From Bremia lactucae (taxonomy: Eukaryota > Oomycota > Peronosporomycetes > Peronosporales > Peronosporaceae), in NCBI RefSeq assembly GCF_004359215.1, contig NC_090610.1, positions 8,923,707 to 8,987,706 on the forward strand: a DNA stretch of 64,000 nt. The letters run 5' to 3'. Positions 42,240 through 54,780 of this stretch are shown here, piece by piece. The notes under the pieces were generated by a model. It searched no databases, was not told the DNA's origin, and saw nothing but the letters and a program-made list of their open reading frames with translations. Each line of letters begins with the position of its first letter. The stretch's first letter is position 1. Both the position numbers and the translations under genes were made by a program.

Positions 42240-45200
42240 ATGTCCTCCGTCACTGAGCAACTCATCGCTTGCGCCGATGCTTCCGCCATCATATCAACAT
42301 TGAAAAGCTTTCTGACAGAATCCGCAGACATTCAAGATCGTCAAGCAAGTATCAATGAGATTATGACATTTTTAATGGCATCGAAGGAGCGAAAGGTTCT
42401 CATTCGGACGCTTATTTCGGACTACAGCGAAACTAATGTCGAACATGACGTACAGCTGGAGCTTTTGGAAACATTGCTACGCTCCATGATGCAAGAATCG
42501 ATTAAAAACAATCACACAAATCTGGAAATCCTATTAAGTTTTTTTCAGCTCGCCGTAGCGCGACTCAGTGCAATTGGAAGTGGAAATCGATGGATTAAAT
42601 GGGGCGAGTGTGTGCTCACTGTGGTATATCAAAATGCCAAATTTCTTCAAAATTTAATTCATATATCCGATAAAGTGGAAAAAAATCAATGGATTGCGTT
42701 TGTAATTCGGCTTGCAACGTTGCTATTGCAGCTACGCCATACATTGGACGGACATGACGATGCGAATCCCGAGTTCAAGACATTGACATTTGTTTGGAAG
42801 GTTCGTCGGATCTTGAGCCTTAAGCATTTTTTTTTTAAATTTAAAAAATGACAAATTATGTCGTGCTATATATAGAACCTAGCAAAACTGGCAACAACCG
42901 CTGGGCCAATTTTATCACAAATGTATATAGCTGAAAATGATACAGACAACCTAAATAATCACGATGAGGATCAAGCAAGTTCGAGGCACTTTCATGTGCA
43001 ACAAGCCATGGCTGCCGCTGCAACGTCGGTCGAGCGAAGCGTGAGGCAATTACTGGATATGATGGATACACCAAATACGACCGAATGCGTACTTCTTGAC
43101 AAATTTCAATTTTTAAAACTATACTGGCGTGCCTTTCAGCGACTATTCATAGTCTTTGGTAATTTTGTGAAAGATGAATTAAAAAATTGCGTGCTTCTAT
43201 GTGTGAATGTGACGGCAAGTTTCGTGTATTTTCAATGGCACGGGCACTTTCCAAGTCCAGCAAAACAAGAGCTGCGAGAGTTAGTGGACCAAACATTGGC
43301 TTTTTGTGAGAAACTAGCCGATAAGCAAGTCGTCAATGCTCACCTTCAAAATAAAATTCACACGTTCTTATGGTACTCTTCCGAAGACATGAAGTGCGCG
43401 GTGAGTCAGCGTCAAGGGTCACTCGACTCCACGCGCAATGACGTTGAAAACGCAATACAATGGGGACATTTACTGGTGCTGACAACATTTGCGGGCGCCA
43501 GTGTACCAAACTCATTCCATTCGAATGCAACAAATCCAGTTAAAACAAACGACTTGATTCGTAGTGTCGAGATCTCGCACTTGTTTGCACGCTATCGAGA
43601 CTGTGCTCTCCTTGACAACATCGCTTCTTCGAATGAAGTCGTACAAGTGTTTACGGATTTAATACTGCAATACTTTGAACACTTTGAACAGATCAAAGAT
43701 CTTCAATTGGTGCTTTGGCAACAGACAATGTATCCCGATTGGATGCAACGCACCGTGTGTTGGGAAGTATGGAGGGAACTCTTGTGTTTTTGTTGGAAGG
43801 AAGCACTTGCGGCTTCCATGCTTCAGCTTGTCCTTGATATAATTTCATGTGATGAAAACGACTCGATAATTGTACTTGCAAGTGGGGTGGAAGACGAACT
43901 TTTTCAACTCCTTTGTTACGTCTATCGTGACTTGCCTGTCGTGCTCAAAGACATGTGCATCCATCAAGTGACAAGAATCATCAATGTTATCAGCACGGAA
44001 GGTCCAAGTCATCCCTTTAGTCTGTGTGTGGCATCGCAGTTGCAGTTGCTCGAGCATCTTGTTGCCGTCGAGTTTTTAAAAAATTACAATGGACTTTTAA
44101 AAGAAGAGTGGATAGCACAATACCTGCCCTTGTGCTTAGAATGTTGTGGCACGGTACTTGAACTGCTGTCGACCGAGACATTAACCTTTTCAACTCCATG
44201 GGAGAATTGGCTTGGAATAGCGCGTGTGTTGGATGTGAGTTTACTCGTGTTGAGAGGAGTGTTTGATAATACGGAACTCGGTCATGAAAATGCCATGGAG
44301 CTCTCAAACATCATTGTTCATCTGTCCATTGAGGCAATTGCGCAGCTCGCAAAGCATAGTAAACAAATGACACAAAGCCACGCGATCGTGAATAACGTCC
44401 AAGTCGATCGCACCGTTAGTAGCAAACGTTTGAATCACAATCTTCAGCTGGAAAGAGCATCAGTTCGCTCTTTTACTCGGGCTATCGAAACCGCTTTGTA
44501 TTTCTTATCGAAACTTGGCTCGATATTGAAAACCAATACAAACCATCAGTGTGTGCGAGTACTGCAAGACCTGCTCTTGATCGTAGACAGTGCGCGAAAC
44601 TTGCAACACGTTGGTCGTGGATCCGAACTCTTGATTATCGTAGCACGATTCGTCGAGTCTGCATTGTTTGACATGCAGATTGCTCGTAATGACATGCCCG
44701 TGGTGTGGCAGCTGCTGCGCTTGCTGTTCCAGAAGCTCTTTACAGCAGCGGGTAAAACAGAATCATCGTTGCTGCTTTCCGTGTGTCTTGATGCCTTGTA
44801 CGAAGTTGTTGCCCACTCCAATATCGTAGAACATAGTGAAGCTCGATTATGTGATGTCGTTCCGAAAGAGCTAAAGCTTTTATTTGCAACGCGCGTATCG
44901 ATGCGAAAGCGCAGTCCTGAGGATTTTGCCACTGCGTTGAAGCGGGCTATACGAAGCATGCCGAAGACGACTTTCCAAACGGAGCAAAGATCGTTTCACG
45001 ACACTTTAAGAAAACAATTTCCCGACGATACTACGGAATTGTATTCAGACCGTGGTCGTAGCAGCCAAATCGACACAGTCACAACAACGAAGCGATTGAA
45101 TGAAAACCAATGCAATAGCTTGTCGGCAAAGCGTCAAAAGCTTATCCATGTTGCAACACTATGTCAAGAGATTCAGTCGTTCCTGTCGACTTTACACGAA

Positions 45201-45302
45201 GAGAATGCAGCAAACGTTTTGTTGTCAGACAAAGAGCTTGACGATGCTACGACTATGCTTCGTAGTCTTCTTGCGAAAAAACATGGCACTGTAAATAAAT
45301 GA
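42240..45302 (+). CDS. 995-aa all-helical protein, join(42240..42800,42876..45302)
   Basis: Two open frames join across a phase-0 intron into one protein of 187 + 808 residues. The whole sequence is Leu-rich with the rhythm of HEAT/ARM-like helical repeats. The C-terminal third has a basic KRQKL segment (about residue 939) that could be a nuclear signal, and it ends in a predicted coiled helix. The stretch around the splice junction (FVWKNLAKL...) weakly resembles the animal/plant DNA-repair factor FIRRM (C1orf112), by memory only; I treat this as a guess. Function is therefore open: a scaffold for nuclear proteins is the broad expectation for such folds. The gene converges on clpX, with about 260 bp between stop codons. 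Confidence 0.82.
42801..42875 (+). other. 75-bp intron of the 995-aa gene
   Basis: Starts GTTCGT and ends TATATATAG, phase 0. The intron is T-rich and read-through would end after 16 codons. A second acceptor at 42882 with donor at 42805 (phase 1) is possible, but the phase-0 choice gives smoother helical sequence. Confidence 0.75.
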
Positions 45303-45561
45303 CACAAGAAGCATGACAAGATGTTGAAAAATAAATGCGTCAGTCGTATTGTTGCAAACGATTCTACATTTGCATCAACGTGTTTCATTTTACCCTTTAA
45401 ATACGTCAGCGTAAGACTTTGAAAGCTTGACTCCCTTTTGCTGGTACAAATACATGTATTGTGTCGTTAGTTTTTTCTTGCAATCGATATACAAGAGCTA
45501 CGTAGTTGGAATGAAATACCTTCGCATACAACACAGAGGGCTTTTGCATCAAGAAACGGGA

Positions 45562-47655
45562 CTAAACAGCTTCTTCCCGTTTGTCACTGTCTTCTTCAAG
45601 GTTTTTTAAGTACTCGTCGAGCGTCAAGTCACCCCGAAGTAGCACCGGCTGTTTGCGACCTGAAATTGCTGCTTCATCCACGTACACGGCACGTACATCA
45701 TTCATATCGGGCAGAGCAAACATCGTTTCCATGAGCACACGATCAAATATCGAACGCAATCCTCGTGCTCCCGTGTTTTTATGCAATGCCGACTCGGCCA
45801 CTGCCTCCAATGCCCCTTCAGTCGCGTAAAACTCAACATCACTTAACGCAAATAGCGCCTTGTACTGTCGTACAAGACTATTCTTGGGTTTCGTCAACAC
45901 CTCAACAAGCTCCTCTTTTGATAATCCTGTCGTGCTAACAAGCATTGGAAAACGTCCAACAAATTCAGGAATCAGTCCGTACGATACAAGATCTTCCGGT
46001 TCCGTACGCGTCAGTACTTGGCCAATCTGATCGCTCTTTGTGAGCTCCATGTTTGGCATCTGAGCATTAAATCCAATCGATGAACAAGACGTCCGTTGCG
46101 TCACTTGTTTCTCCAGCCCAGCAAATGCCCCACCACAAATAAAGAGGATATTGGTAGTATTGATCGTAAGACATTCGCCACGCGGGTTCTTCCGTCCACC
46201 CTTTTCAGGGACATTCACCATACTTCCTTCTAATATCTTCAGCAACGCTTGTTGCACGCCTTCACCAGATACGTCCCGCGTAATACTCACATTATCACTC
46301 TTTCGGGAAATTTTGTCAATTTCATCAATGTATACAATCCCACGCTGCGTTGCTTCGAGATTGTAATCGGAAGCTTGGTACAATTTAAACAGCACCGACT
46401 CGACATCCTCCCCTACGTATCCAGCCTGGGTTAAGCTTGTTGCATCCGTAATCACAATGGGTACTTTTGCCAATCGCGCTAACGTTTTTGCCAGCAACGT
46501 TTTGCCGGAACCCGTCGGTCCTAATAGCATGACATTGGTCTTGTCCAATTCCACACCATTTAAATACGCAAGCTTCTTGTCCAACGAGTACTGCGGTAGC
46601 CTCGTCGCGTGTGTGTCACGTAATGTAGTTGCTGTCTTTTCATCCTGTGCTGACTCGGCATTGCTTGGTTGCTGTCTAGAATAAATTGCCTCGAGCACGA
46701 GATTTTTATTCATTGACCCGTTCGAGTGCCACATCTCCATACGCTGACGGGTTCGCTGCTGTAAGTCTACTTGCACACCAATTGGGTTCGTCTTTGGTTT
46801 CGTTTGCAGCAATTCGAGCGCATCTAGACGTTTGTAATGATTATAAACCCCAACTGCAAGCGTCTTTTTAACCTTGTCTTGACCAATCACATACTCGTTC
46901 AAGCCCTTATAAATCTCGCGCGGTGTCAGGATACGATTTGTCGTCGTTGTTGTTGTAGCAGGAGCCGCAGTCGCACAGTGGGCTTCCTTCGCGAGCTTTT
47001 CAAATTCGCCGTTGGCATTCATGCGACCCACGCGAGTTGGTGACGCGATATTGTTACTATACATAGATCCACTAGCACTCGAGCCACGCATTGTTGACAT
47101 ACCTGGCGATAGGGAGGAACTCAGGGAACTCAATGCGGCTGCTGCCGCGGCATTGCGGTATGTGGGGCTGTCTTGCGTCGCTGTTTGAGCTTTAAGCGCA
47201 AAGTACAACTTGCACGTGACGCACTTGACCACGTCGCCTTTTTTAAAGGCGCCCTGACCGATTAAAGACGAATCTTGCCATGGAAATGATGATGTATTCA
47301 TAAAAGTGGAAGAAGAGGACGTCCAATTGCCCGCATTGCCTACTGGCTCGGAAAGAACGAGCGCGGTTCCGCACTGAGGGCAAGAGAATTGATCCTGCGC
47401 AACTTTTTTCTTGTCATTATCACTTGGAGGGACTGTGGCAATGCCACGCGTTGTATAGAGCCCCCTAGTGTCCGTCGCTGGATGCAGCAAGTGGCGGGAG
47501 ACGGAAACGTGCGAGAAAGTGCGGCGCGACGACGAGATCGTACGCGTCAAAAGATGTGCGATACAAGGAAACACCACGGCATTCACACGATGCGGGTAGA
47601 GCATTGTAGACGCAAACGTTCTCGAGAAAGGAAGCAAGCGGAGAAGACTCTTCAC
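45562..47655 (-). CDS. clpX: Mitochondrial ClpX, AAA+ unfoldase
   Basis: The 697-aa ATPase feeds proteins to the ClpP protease or remodels them in the mitochondrial matrix. The first 70 residues are rich in Arg, Ser and Leu without acids, a typical mitochondrial presequence. A C4 zinc-binding domain uses C92/C95 and C145/C148, with an unusually long spacing of 49 residues. The AAA+ module starts near 243 ([19 protein letters not shown]). Walker A is GPTGSGKT (379-386), the pore loop is GYVG (412-415), and Walker B is VYIDEID (441-447). Sensor-2 is GARGLR. An insert of about 75 residues (290-365) lies between the first helices and Walker A. The catalytic set is complete. It converges with the 995-aa gene. 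No intron is needed. Confidence 0.95.
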   Translation of the reverse strand: MKSLLRLLPFSRTFASTMLYPHRVNAVVFPCIAHLLTRTISSSRRTFSHVSVSRHLLHPATDTRGLYTTRGIATVPPSDNDKKKVAQDQFSCPQCGTALVLSEPVGNAGNWTSSSSTFMNTSSFPWQDSSLIGQGAFKKGDVVKCVTCKLYFALKAQTATQDSPTYRNAAAAAALSSLSSSLSPGMSTMRGSSASGSMYSNNIASPTRVGRMNANGEFEKLAKEAHCATAAPATTTTTTNRILTPREIYKGLNEYVIGQDKVKKTLAVGVYNHYKRLDALELLQTKPKTNPIGVQVDLQQRTRQRMEMWHSNGSMNKNLVLEAIYSRQQPSNAESAQDEKTATTLRDTHATRLPQYSLDKKLAYLNGVELDKTNVMLLGPTGSGKTLLAKTLARLAKVPIVITDATSLTQAGYVGEDVESVLFKLYQASDYNLEATQRGIVYIDEIDKISRKSDNVSITRDVSGEGVQQALLKILEGSMVNVPEKGGRKNPRGECLTINTTNILFICGGAFAGLEKQVTQRTSCSSIGFNAQMPNMELTKSDQIGQVLTRTEPEDLVSYGLIPEFVGRFPMLVSTTGLSKEELVEVLTKPKNSLVRQYKALFALSDVEFYATEGALEAVAESALHKNTGARGLRSIFDRVLMETMFALPDMNDVRAVYVDEAAISGRKQPVLLRGDLTLDEYLKNLEEDSDKREEAV

Positions 47656-49552
47656 GTGACCGCACTGAAGAGTCTTCGTGTGAAAAGGAAAACTTGAAGT
47701 GGAAACAGAATCACAGTACGTGGTTCATTCCACCAATCAGCTTCGATCACGATTAATTTGATTTCCGCGCTAAAATATTGGTTTGGAAAGGGAGTAAAAT
47801 TGTGAGAAAATATACGTTTTTTTATCGGGTTGATTTCTAAGACAAATTAGGGAACACATTGTCTTCCTTATTTTAATGAATTGTGTAAAATTATTAACAA
47901 TTAACACACCGTTTAATATGTTAGTGTGAACATTGCCGTGACATCGAAGTCTATTTCGTGTCTTTCTGTTAGAAGGCACCTATTTGAATACTAGGGACAT
48001 GGTTGATGACATGGCCATGTAGTAAAGAAGCTCGTTTTTCTTAATGTTGGCCCATTTAAATAGGCTGTTTTCATGAATTTTGGTCTGATTATGTTATTGT
48101 AGAATGTTTTTATACTGGGTAATACTGTTGGCCTTTCAACTTAGGCAAATCGACATATTCGCGCAACCTATGCTTTTTAATAATGAAAGGATACAATGGT
48201 GTTAGATTGACGGATCGATGATGTAAGCTATTTTACCATGTGTTAAGTAAAAGCGTGTTCAAGAAATATGCTATAATGTCGCGACCGTAGCCTTTTCGAA
48301 TAGAGCTATAGCGAAGTGTACGCCTAGCCTGTCTTTTCGTGAGTATTTAGAATTGCGTTGAATCAATATATTTCTACCATTCTTGTATTCTGGGACTGCG
48401 GTATAAAGTTTGCAAAATGGAGTCGCGGCAAAGGAAGGATCCAAGACGCAGTAATTTCTGTCAAGCCAGCTGCTGTACAGATCGTCGGTAGTGGCATGGG
48501 CAGCCCGAAGGACTTCAAGCTTTTTAGTAGATACATTCGTTGCTGACGGTCAAAGATTCTGTATTTGCAAAAAGCCAGAGTGGCGTTCGCACCAGCTCCA
48601 TTCACTTTTAAAACTGTCGGAGCTTGCCAAATTAAATGGGAGCAGCGAGTAGCTATTGTATGCACGAAGCAGATATCACGTGCAACAAGGATTTGAGCAT
48701 AGTGCTGCTGCTTACCGACTTGTTGATTTATAACAAGGCATTGTTTGCAAACGATTTTTTTTATTTAATCCAACCTCGAAGGCGCGTATAATTACGTTTG
48801 CATCTGCAGGAACAATTTCACGCGAGCCATTAACCAAATTTGCATGCAAAGATGTCACACTTTTTGCAATTCTGGATGTGCACCTCTGCTACGTTGCATG
48901 TGCATCGAGTTTGCTCTTGCCCGTGAAAATTGTTTGCAAGAGTGGATAAATCAGAAGTTTCGCTCGACATTTCTGATACAGTCGAGCGTTACATGACTAG
49001 AATAGTTAGAAACTTTTCGTTGTACACATAGAGAATTTAAACTACTACCACTAGCAACAGCAAAAGTGCTAAAGCAACCGATAGGTCGCTACTTTCCTGT
49101 TACTAATAATACCTGCTTAACCGCGCTCGCCTTATCATGATTATAAAGGCGTCTTAGTCTCAAGAATTCTGTTCATCTTGTGCGTACAGCTCTTGCGAGC
49201 AAAAGTTTCGAGGACATTGAGCTTTGATCGCGCAGCTGCAAAGGAAAACTCGCGACCAGGGTATCAGATGGAATTCCCGTATTTAGTCTTCCATTATTCT
49301 AAAAACGGCAAGTATCCAGTACATTGAAAGAGCCGTGGCCATATCAAAGTTTATATATTTTAAAGATTTACTATTGTTTGTACCGACTTTTATCATCTTC
49401 ATCGTTGCAGCGCGTGCGACCATATCTTTCACAATTTGCAGTTTACTGAAAGAAGTCTAAATCTATAATGGGGACGGCCCGGATGATTCCCTGCTCCGTC
49501 GAGATTGAAAAAAAAAGTCGATAGGTTTATGTTTTATCCTTGCAAGTCGAGG
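47656..49552. other. 1.9 kb intergenic, no gene supported
   Basis: Frames up to 100 codons occur at 48358-48665 on both strands over the same DNA, without domains. The first 200 bp hold the start region of clpX. I see no RNA gene or repeat. Confidence 0.5.
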
Positions 49553-50065
49553 CTAGCAAACGGAATCCCTTGCTGCAAATTGTTCCGAGAGCTTACGATT
49601 TAACGAACAGCGCAAGAGAGGATGGTCCACGTCATTATTAAGCACGTCTTGAGGGCTACTCGAGGAGGTATGTTCGCAAAAATACCTTCCGTGGCGTACA
49701 TTAAGAAAATCCATTAAAATTTGTACGACGCCACGATGCGTGCTGCACTTTTCAATAGCAGCAACGTCCGACTTGCGCAACTTGCTAAGCACGTAATTCA
49801 AAAAGTGGTCGAGTGATTCCTCGTCACTCACGCGCACGGGACACACGGCACTGCATTCGGCACATACTTCACAGCGATCGTTCTTTGCGCGACACATGGC
49901 CCCCACAAGGCGAAACATGTTGAGCACACTCTTAAAATCCTCTTTGCTTTTGTACACTGTCGTGCTCGTTCCCTTGCAGGCCACTTTGACTGCAAACATC
50001 ATTGTGTTGCCAAGCGAGTGCGCCTCGAGCACATTTACACTTAGCGAGCAAACGTCACTTTTCAT
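49553..50065 (-). CDS. Small PX-like protein, 170 aa
   Basis: The sequence opens with a strand-rich segment (VCSLSVNVLEAHS...FAVKVAC), continues with VYKSKEDFKSVLNMFRLVG, and then with a helical pair including ESLDHFLNYVLSK. This is the layout of a phox-homology (PX) domain, which binds phosphoinositides on endosomal membranes. A Cys cluster (CEVCAECSAVC, about residues 65-75) lies where the PX proline loop is expected and may bind zinc. The clear R-R-Y motif is not seen, so lipid binding is uncertain. The last 45 residues look disordered. No neighbour suggests a role. Confidence 0.55.
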   Translation of the reverse strand: MKSDVCSLSVNVLEAHSLGNTMMFAVKVACKGTSTTVYKSKEDFKSVLNMFRLVGAMCRAKNDRCEVCAECSAVCPVRVSDEESLDHFLNYVLSKLRKSDVAAIEKCSTHRGVVQILMDFLNVRHGRYFCEHTSSSSPQDVLNNDVDHPLLRCSLNRKLSEQFAARDSVC

Positions 50066-51731
50066 GGCAACGAACGTGAGTGTCTAAACTCAACAAGAAC
50101 TCTATTGACTAATGGTCTATAATTTGTGGCTTCACCGTGGCAAAAACGAAGGGCGGCTACGCTTTTAAAAGCTCTCTCGCACGCTTATTTCTGTACAGTT
50201 GCCCATCGCTTACGAGCATCACTTGGCTTTAGTAAGAAGAACTTGCTTTTACTATCCGACATATGGTCCTTCTCTATTAATCAATGTACATAATTGGAGA
50301 CGAGCCATTTTGCGACAATACTAAAATACCGTTTGAAGACCGATACCAGTCTTAAACCCGCATACGCACAACAAGTACAAATCGAGACGCAAAACATTTA
50401 AGCTACATGTGAGCCCCGAGGCAATATCGCGGTTGACGACTTTTGCGAGGAAAGGCCGCAACATTACTGCTGAAAACGTCCACTGTCCTTCTATATCGAT
50501 AAATCAGTTTTTACATCTTAAAATCCGCATCTACGATTACATAATTGTCGTGCTCCTGCGACATGCAGCATCTTGTATTTGCCGACCCATCTGCTAGGCA
50601 CAATCTGTAGTTGGTCTCCCCGCCTCACCGACCAGCCACTCCCGATGAAAAATCAGCCTTTTTTAAGGAAACATACATAAGTATTAGCAACAAATGCTGT
50701 TGCTGCTCCAGTGTCAAACATTGAATGATGTACCGGGCTAAAGACAGCATGCCTCGTAATTCATTATTCAGACTCGATGCCACGAACGACGACCATGACT
50801 ATTAAAGATATGCTGACCTGCCATCATTGCGGGAATATTCTAGGATGGGATCCGGATGACGGACGACGAAGACTGGACGCGTCCTTTGAAGCCACAGAAG
50901 ACATGATCACTCTAACAATCAAGACAGATCTGTTTTCTATCCATATTTAAGGTCTTGTCTGCCAGTGGTTGCGTTGCGAAAAGCAGTAAAGTTACACAGT
51001 GGATGGCGCAAACAACTGCCTCACAAAAGTTTTAAACAACATTTTCACAATCTTTGCAATTACGTCGTTGGCTACTGCCTCACAAGTTGTGTCTCATGAC
51101 AGAGGAAATATATTCAGGTTGGAATAATCTTTTGTCCAGTGCGTGTCCACTGTATAAAAATCAATATTACGAGTTAGCGACCTGGCTGGCCTGCTGTTAA
51201 ACTTGTCGCCTTGTTTGAAAAGTTCGCGAAACGTGAACCTGCGATGCCTTGTAAGAAAAACTCGGCGGCCTGGTCGCAACTCACGACAGTAGAACGATCT
51301 GTCAACGCCATACGTGCTTCCTAGTAACACTTGGAGGCCACACACACTACCTCTGAAACAGCGCAGCTGAATAGTGGCAAATTTCAAACTGTGGCAGACA
51401 CAAATAACGTCCAAGACGCCACTATGGCGTCTACAACTTGCCAGCAGCTGCAACCTTCACGCAACAAACTTGAGAAAGTGTTGTTGCGCCGTGAACTTTT
51501 TGTGAATTTTTTAATTTAGGTACTATTCCTCTATTTTTTGTAAGGTCCAATAACTCTTTTAATGGCTGTCAATGCAAATTTAAATAATTCGATTGAAACG
51601 CCTTTACAGGGGCTGGCTGAAGTGACGATATCGGCCTTTGAAGTATTACGAGTATATTAAAAAGAAAGTTGTTCGCTTGTTATTCGTATTTCTTTCTTAC
51701 TCAGAATTGATCAAAACCTTTCAAAATGCAT
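50066..51731. other. 1.7 kb intergenic, no gene supported
   Basis: Short frames at 50409, 51094 and 51331 lack any domain. No repeat found. Confidence 0.5.
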
Positions 51732-53279
51732 TCAAAGTTGTCTCGCAACATTGGTGTTGCCAGTTTCACTCGGCATCATCGTGCTCATGAAATCACCAAC
51801 GGGCGGGTTGGCCACCTTCACAGTCGGTGAGCTGCTCGGTTCTTCATGAGCAGTGTAACCGTATGCTTGACCACCGTGATACGACACGTCCATGCCATTC
51901 ATCTCTTTTTCCTCTGACACGCGAAGACCAACGGTATACTTCAGCGCCATCAAAATTAGAAATGTCACGACCGCCGAGTACGCAGCTGCCACACACTGTG
52001 AAACAAGCTGATGCACAAATTGCATACCATTACCGTAGAAGGCACCACCTTCAATAGCCGGATTTATATCAGATGTTGCAAATAGTCCCGTAAGGAGCCC
52101 CCCCATGAATCCACTACAACCGTGAATACCAAACGAATCAAGGGTATCATCATACCGAAGCACATTTTTTAAATGAACCGCTCCAAAACCGGTAGCAGCA
52201 CCAAGAATACCAAACACCACAGCAGCCCATGGGTACACATACGCACAACCTGGGGTAATTGCCACAAGACCGGCAACTGCTCCACTAATCGAACCACATG
52301 GATCAAACTTTCGAAGAAAAGCAAATTCAAGAGCCGACCAGGTCAGAAAACCAGCACAGGCTGACAAGTGCGTATTGATAGCAGCTATTGCAGCAATACC
52401 GTCCGCCGCACCTTGGGAACCGGCATTGAAACCAAACCAACCAAACCACAGAAGCGTCGCACCAATCATGACTAAAGGAATATTATGCGGTTTAGTGGCT
52501 TCATTGTGATTATAGCGTTTGCCGACGACAATGGCCGCGACAAGAGCACCAAATCCACTCGACACGTGGATAACTGTACCCCCTGCAAAGTCAAGGGTAC
52601 CCATTTTACCTTCCCACCCCATGGCAGTAATCCCCCAATTATTATCAAGCTTTAGGGACCACATCCAACGAGCGAGTGGGTCATAAACAATTGAAGTCCA
52701 TAGTAAAATAAAGACGACATAGCTTCCAAATTTCATTCGACCGACAATACCACCACTAATTAAAGCTGGCGTAATCGTAGCAAATTGCGTTTGAAAGAAT
52801 GCAAATAGAATATGGGGAATGTTGCTACCATATGTCCCACTAGGAATTGCACGAATGTTATTGTAACCTGCCCACGCAAAAATACCATCCGAACTAAAAG
52901 ATGCCGAATACCCAAAGGCAAAGAATTGGATCGACACGAGTGCCATGCTCATGAATGACATCATCATGGTATTTGAGGCCATGTCTTCACCAGCGAGACC
53001 CGCATAAAAAAATGCAACACCCGGAGTCATGAGCATCACTAAGGCACTTGACATGAGCATCCATGCCGTGTTTCCCGAATCAAGGACCGTGTCATAGGCA
53101 TTGCCAGCTTTTTCACCTCGCGAAGTATAGTTGACACACTGATTCGAAGACGCGTCGAGGTACTGGGAAACGTTGCAGGTTCCTGTCGTACTTTGAGCAG
53201 ACACAGCAGCCAATGCACTAAGAGCAACAATTGCTGTTGCAATGACAACGAACGTGGGATCTCGTCGACCTCCGCGCAT
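51732..53279 (-). CDS. Ammonium transporter, Amt/Mep/Rh family (paralogue 2)
   Basis: 515 aa with a signal peptide at about residues 9-29 and about eleven membrane segments. The twin pore histidines are H238 (GTVIHVSSG) and H386 (DSFGIHGCSG). Other signatures are LMTPGVAFFYAG (83-94) and GATLLWFGWFGFNAGS (273-288). It shares nearly all membrane segments with paralogue 1 at 2713-4245. Differences cluster in the extracellular N-terminus, the loop at about 137-156 and the cytoplasmic tail, where this copy ends in a Ser/Thr/Pro-rich stretch. Loop and tail differences could alter affinity or phosphorylation control. The two genes are on the same strand but 47 kb apart, separated by mobile elements, which fits an old local duplication. 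Confidence 0.96.
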   Translation of the reverse strand: MRGGRRDPTFVVIATAIVALSALAAVSAQSTTGTCNVSQYLDASSNQCVNYTSRGEKAGNAYDTVLDSGNTAWMLMSSALVMLMTPGVAFFYAGLAGEDMASNTMMMSFMSMALVSIQFFAFGYSASFSSDGIFAWAGYNNIRAIPSGTYGSNIPHILFAFFQTQFATITPALISGGIVGRMKFGSYVVFILLWTSIVYDPLARWMWSLKLDNNWGITAMGWEGKMGTLDFAGGTVIHVSSGFGALVAAIVVGKRYNHNEATKPHNIPLVMIGATLLWFGWFGFNAGSQGAADGIAAIAAINTHLSACAGFLTWSALEFAFLRKFDPCGSISGAVAGLVAITPGCAYVYPWAAVVFGILGAATGFGAVHLKNVLRYDDTLDSFGIHGCSGFMGGLLTGLFATSDINPAIEGGAFYGNGMQFVHQLVSQCVAAAYSAVVTFLILMALKYTVGLRVSEEKEMNGMDVSYHGGQAYGYTAHEEPSSSPTVKVANPPVGDFMSTMMPSETGNTNVARQL

Positions 53280-54529
53280 GTTTCTAAAAATTTAAAAGGA
53301 AGCCTTTTTAAAAAATGAGTCAAACGTAACGACCCGTTTAATTGTACAAACTCTTTTAGCCGTAGAAAACTGATCCACTTTAAAACATACGGAAAAGAGC
53401 ATTGGGGAGATCGACAAAATCATGATGGGAAAAATCTTTGCTTTATGTGGCAACTATTCACAGCTTGAGGCTCTCGAGACTATTTCGTGGCGCTCCTGCA
53501 AGTTTTCAGTATGTTTAAAGGCAAATTGTCATGCTGAAGTTATTGATGCGTTGGAGGTCTTTCTACCTTGGTAGGTGCGGTGGTTATCTGTATAGGCGTT
53601 TAAGTCGCCTAGCCCTCGTCGCCTGAATTGTCGAACGGCCATTTGGAGAAATTTAAACATTTCCATTAAGGAGCCATTATTGAACAAATGGAAAGAACAG
53701 CTGTTTCCTCTTTGGCTTCTCTAGTATAGTATCTTCCAGCGAGGCGTCCAAATGTACTTAAAAGCATGGGGCTTTCCAACGATACAAAAAAAAACAAGAC
53801 TGTGAACTTGCAGCCGCTTTTTTGCCACGGCGACTATGTGCAGTTTCTACATCGCAGTTCCGATAGATTTTGTTCCGTTGCGGCCTAGACCGAGTGAGAA
53901 GGCGCATCGACGTCGTCGGCACCAAGACTGGCGAGGCCGTGTAACCAAAACTTGAAAGCAAGTTTCTTAGCGTTCAGCAATTTGTATCTCGAAGGGCAAG
54001 CAGTAAATTTTAGAAACCCTAACATTAAGTTTCTGGGCTGAGTCTTTCTGTCTGAAGCGTTCTGGTGCACATGTTTACTGCCAGTTGGGTGTGCTTTGAA
54101 TGCCACAATCCACAGAAGCAACAATCAGCTATTGGCCCATCAAACGCGTCATTGAAGAATAAAGTAGGGACTGGATCTAGCGGAGCGTCAATCATTTCAT
54201 TTTCAAGCATAATGTCTGCGCTCATACAATTCATCAAATGTATTTAAATACTGGAGCCGGTATAGCTACCCCCCTCTCCTCGTCTGTATTTGTATAAAAT
54301 ATTTCACTGTATGGGTCATTCCACGGCATCCAAAAATTAACAGTTATTCCTTAAAAATCTCTTTAAATCGGCCCTCCTTGAAATCGCATTCGGGAATCGC
54401 TCGAGCCACACACCCTCATTATCTACATGGAGATAGTGTAATTGCATCAAAAACCGTGTTTTTCGTTTGGCGATGTTAAATGTCCAGTTTCTATCTGTGA
54501 GAAAAAGCCAAGAGCGCCCGCACTTGATT
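53280..54529. other. 1.2 kb intergenic, no gene supported
   Basis: Upstream region of ammonium transporter 2. Short frames only, on both strands. No repeat recognised. Confidence 0.5.
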
Positions 54530-54780
54530 GGCAAGTCATAAAAAGAGCGAAAAGAAAAAGCAGCAAATTGACCACGAGGGAGAAGTTGCGCAGCGACAAG
54601 GTACATGGGTTCTGGACCTCCTTTTTCTTGTCGTCTGTTTAGACGATAAGCAAAGGAATGGAGGAAAGCGTGTTTCAGGCTGAAAAAATCTTGTCTCGCT
54701 ACAGAGATCGCCGATCAAGCGACTCTAGTTCGAGCTGGAACAGGTGAGCCTTGACGAGACCGTGTCCAAGACCTTTAATT
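54530..54780 (-). pseudogene. Chromovirus gag scrap, minus strand
   Basis: In reverse complement it aligns with copy C at about 21640-21800 (the block GGAGGTCCAGAACCCATG and the preceding repeat of CTCTAG/CGATC). Orientation is opposite to the adjacent copy D. Confidence 0.55.
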
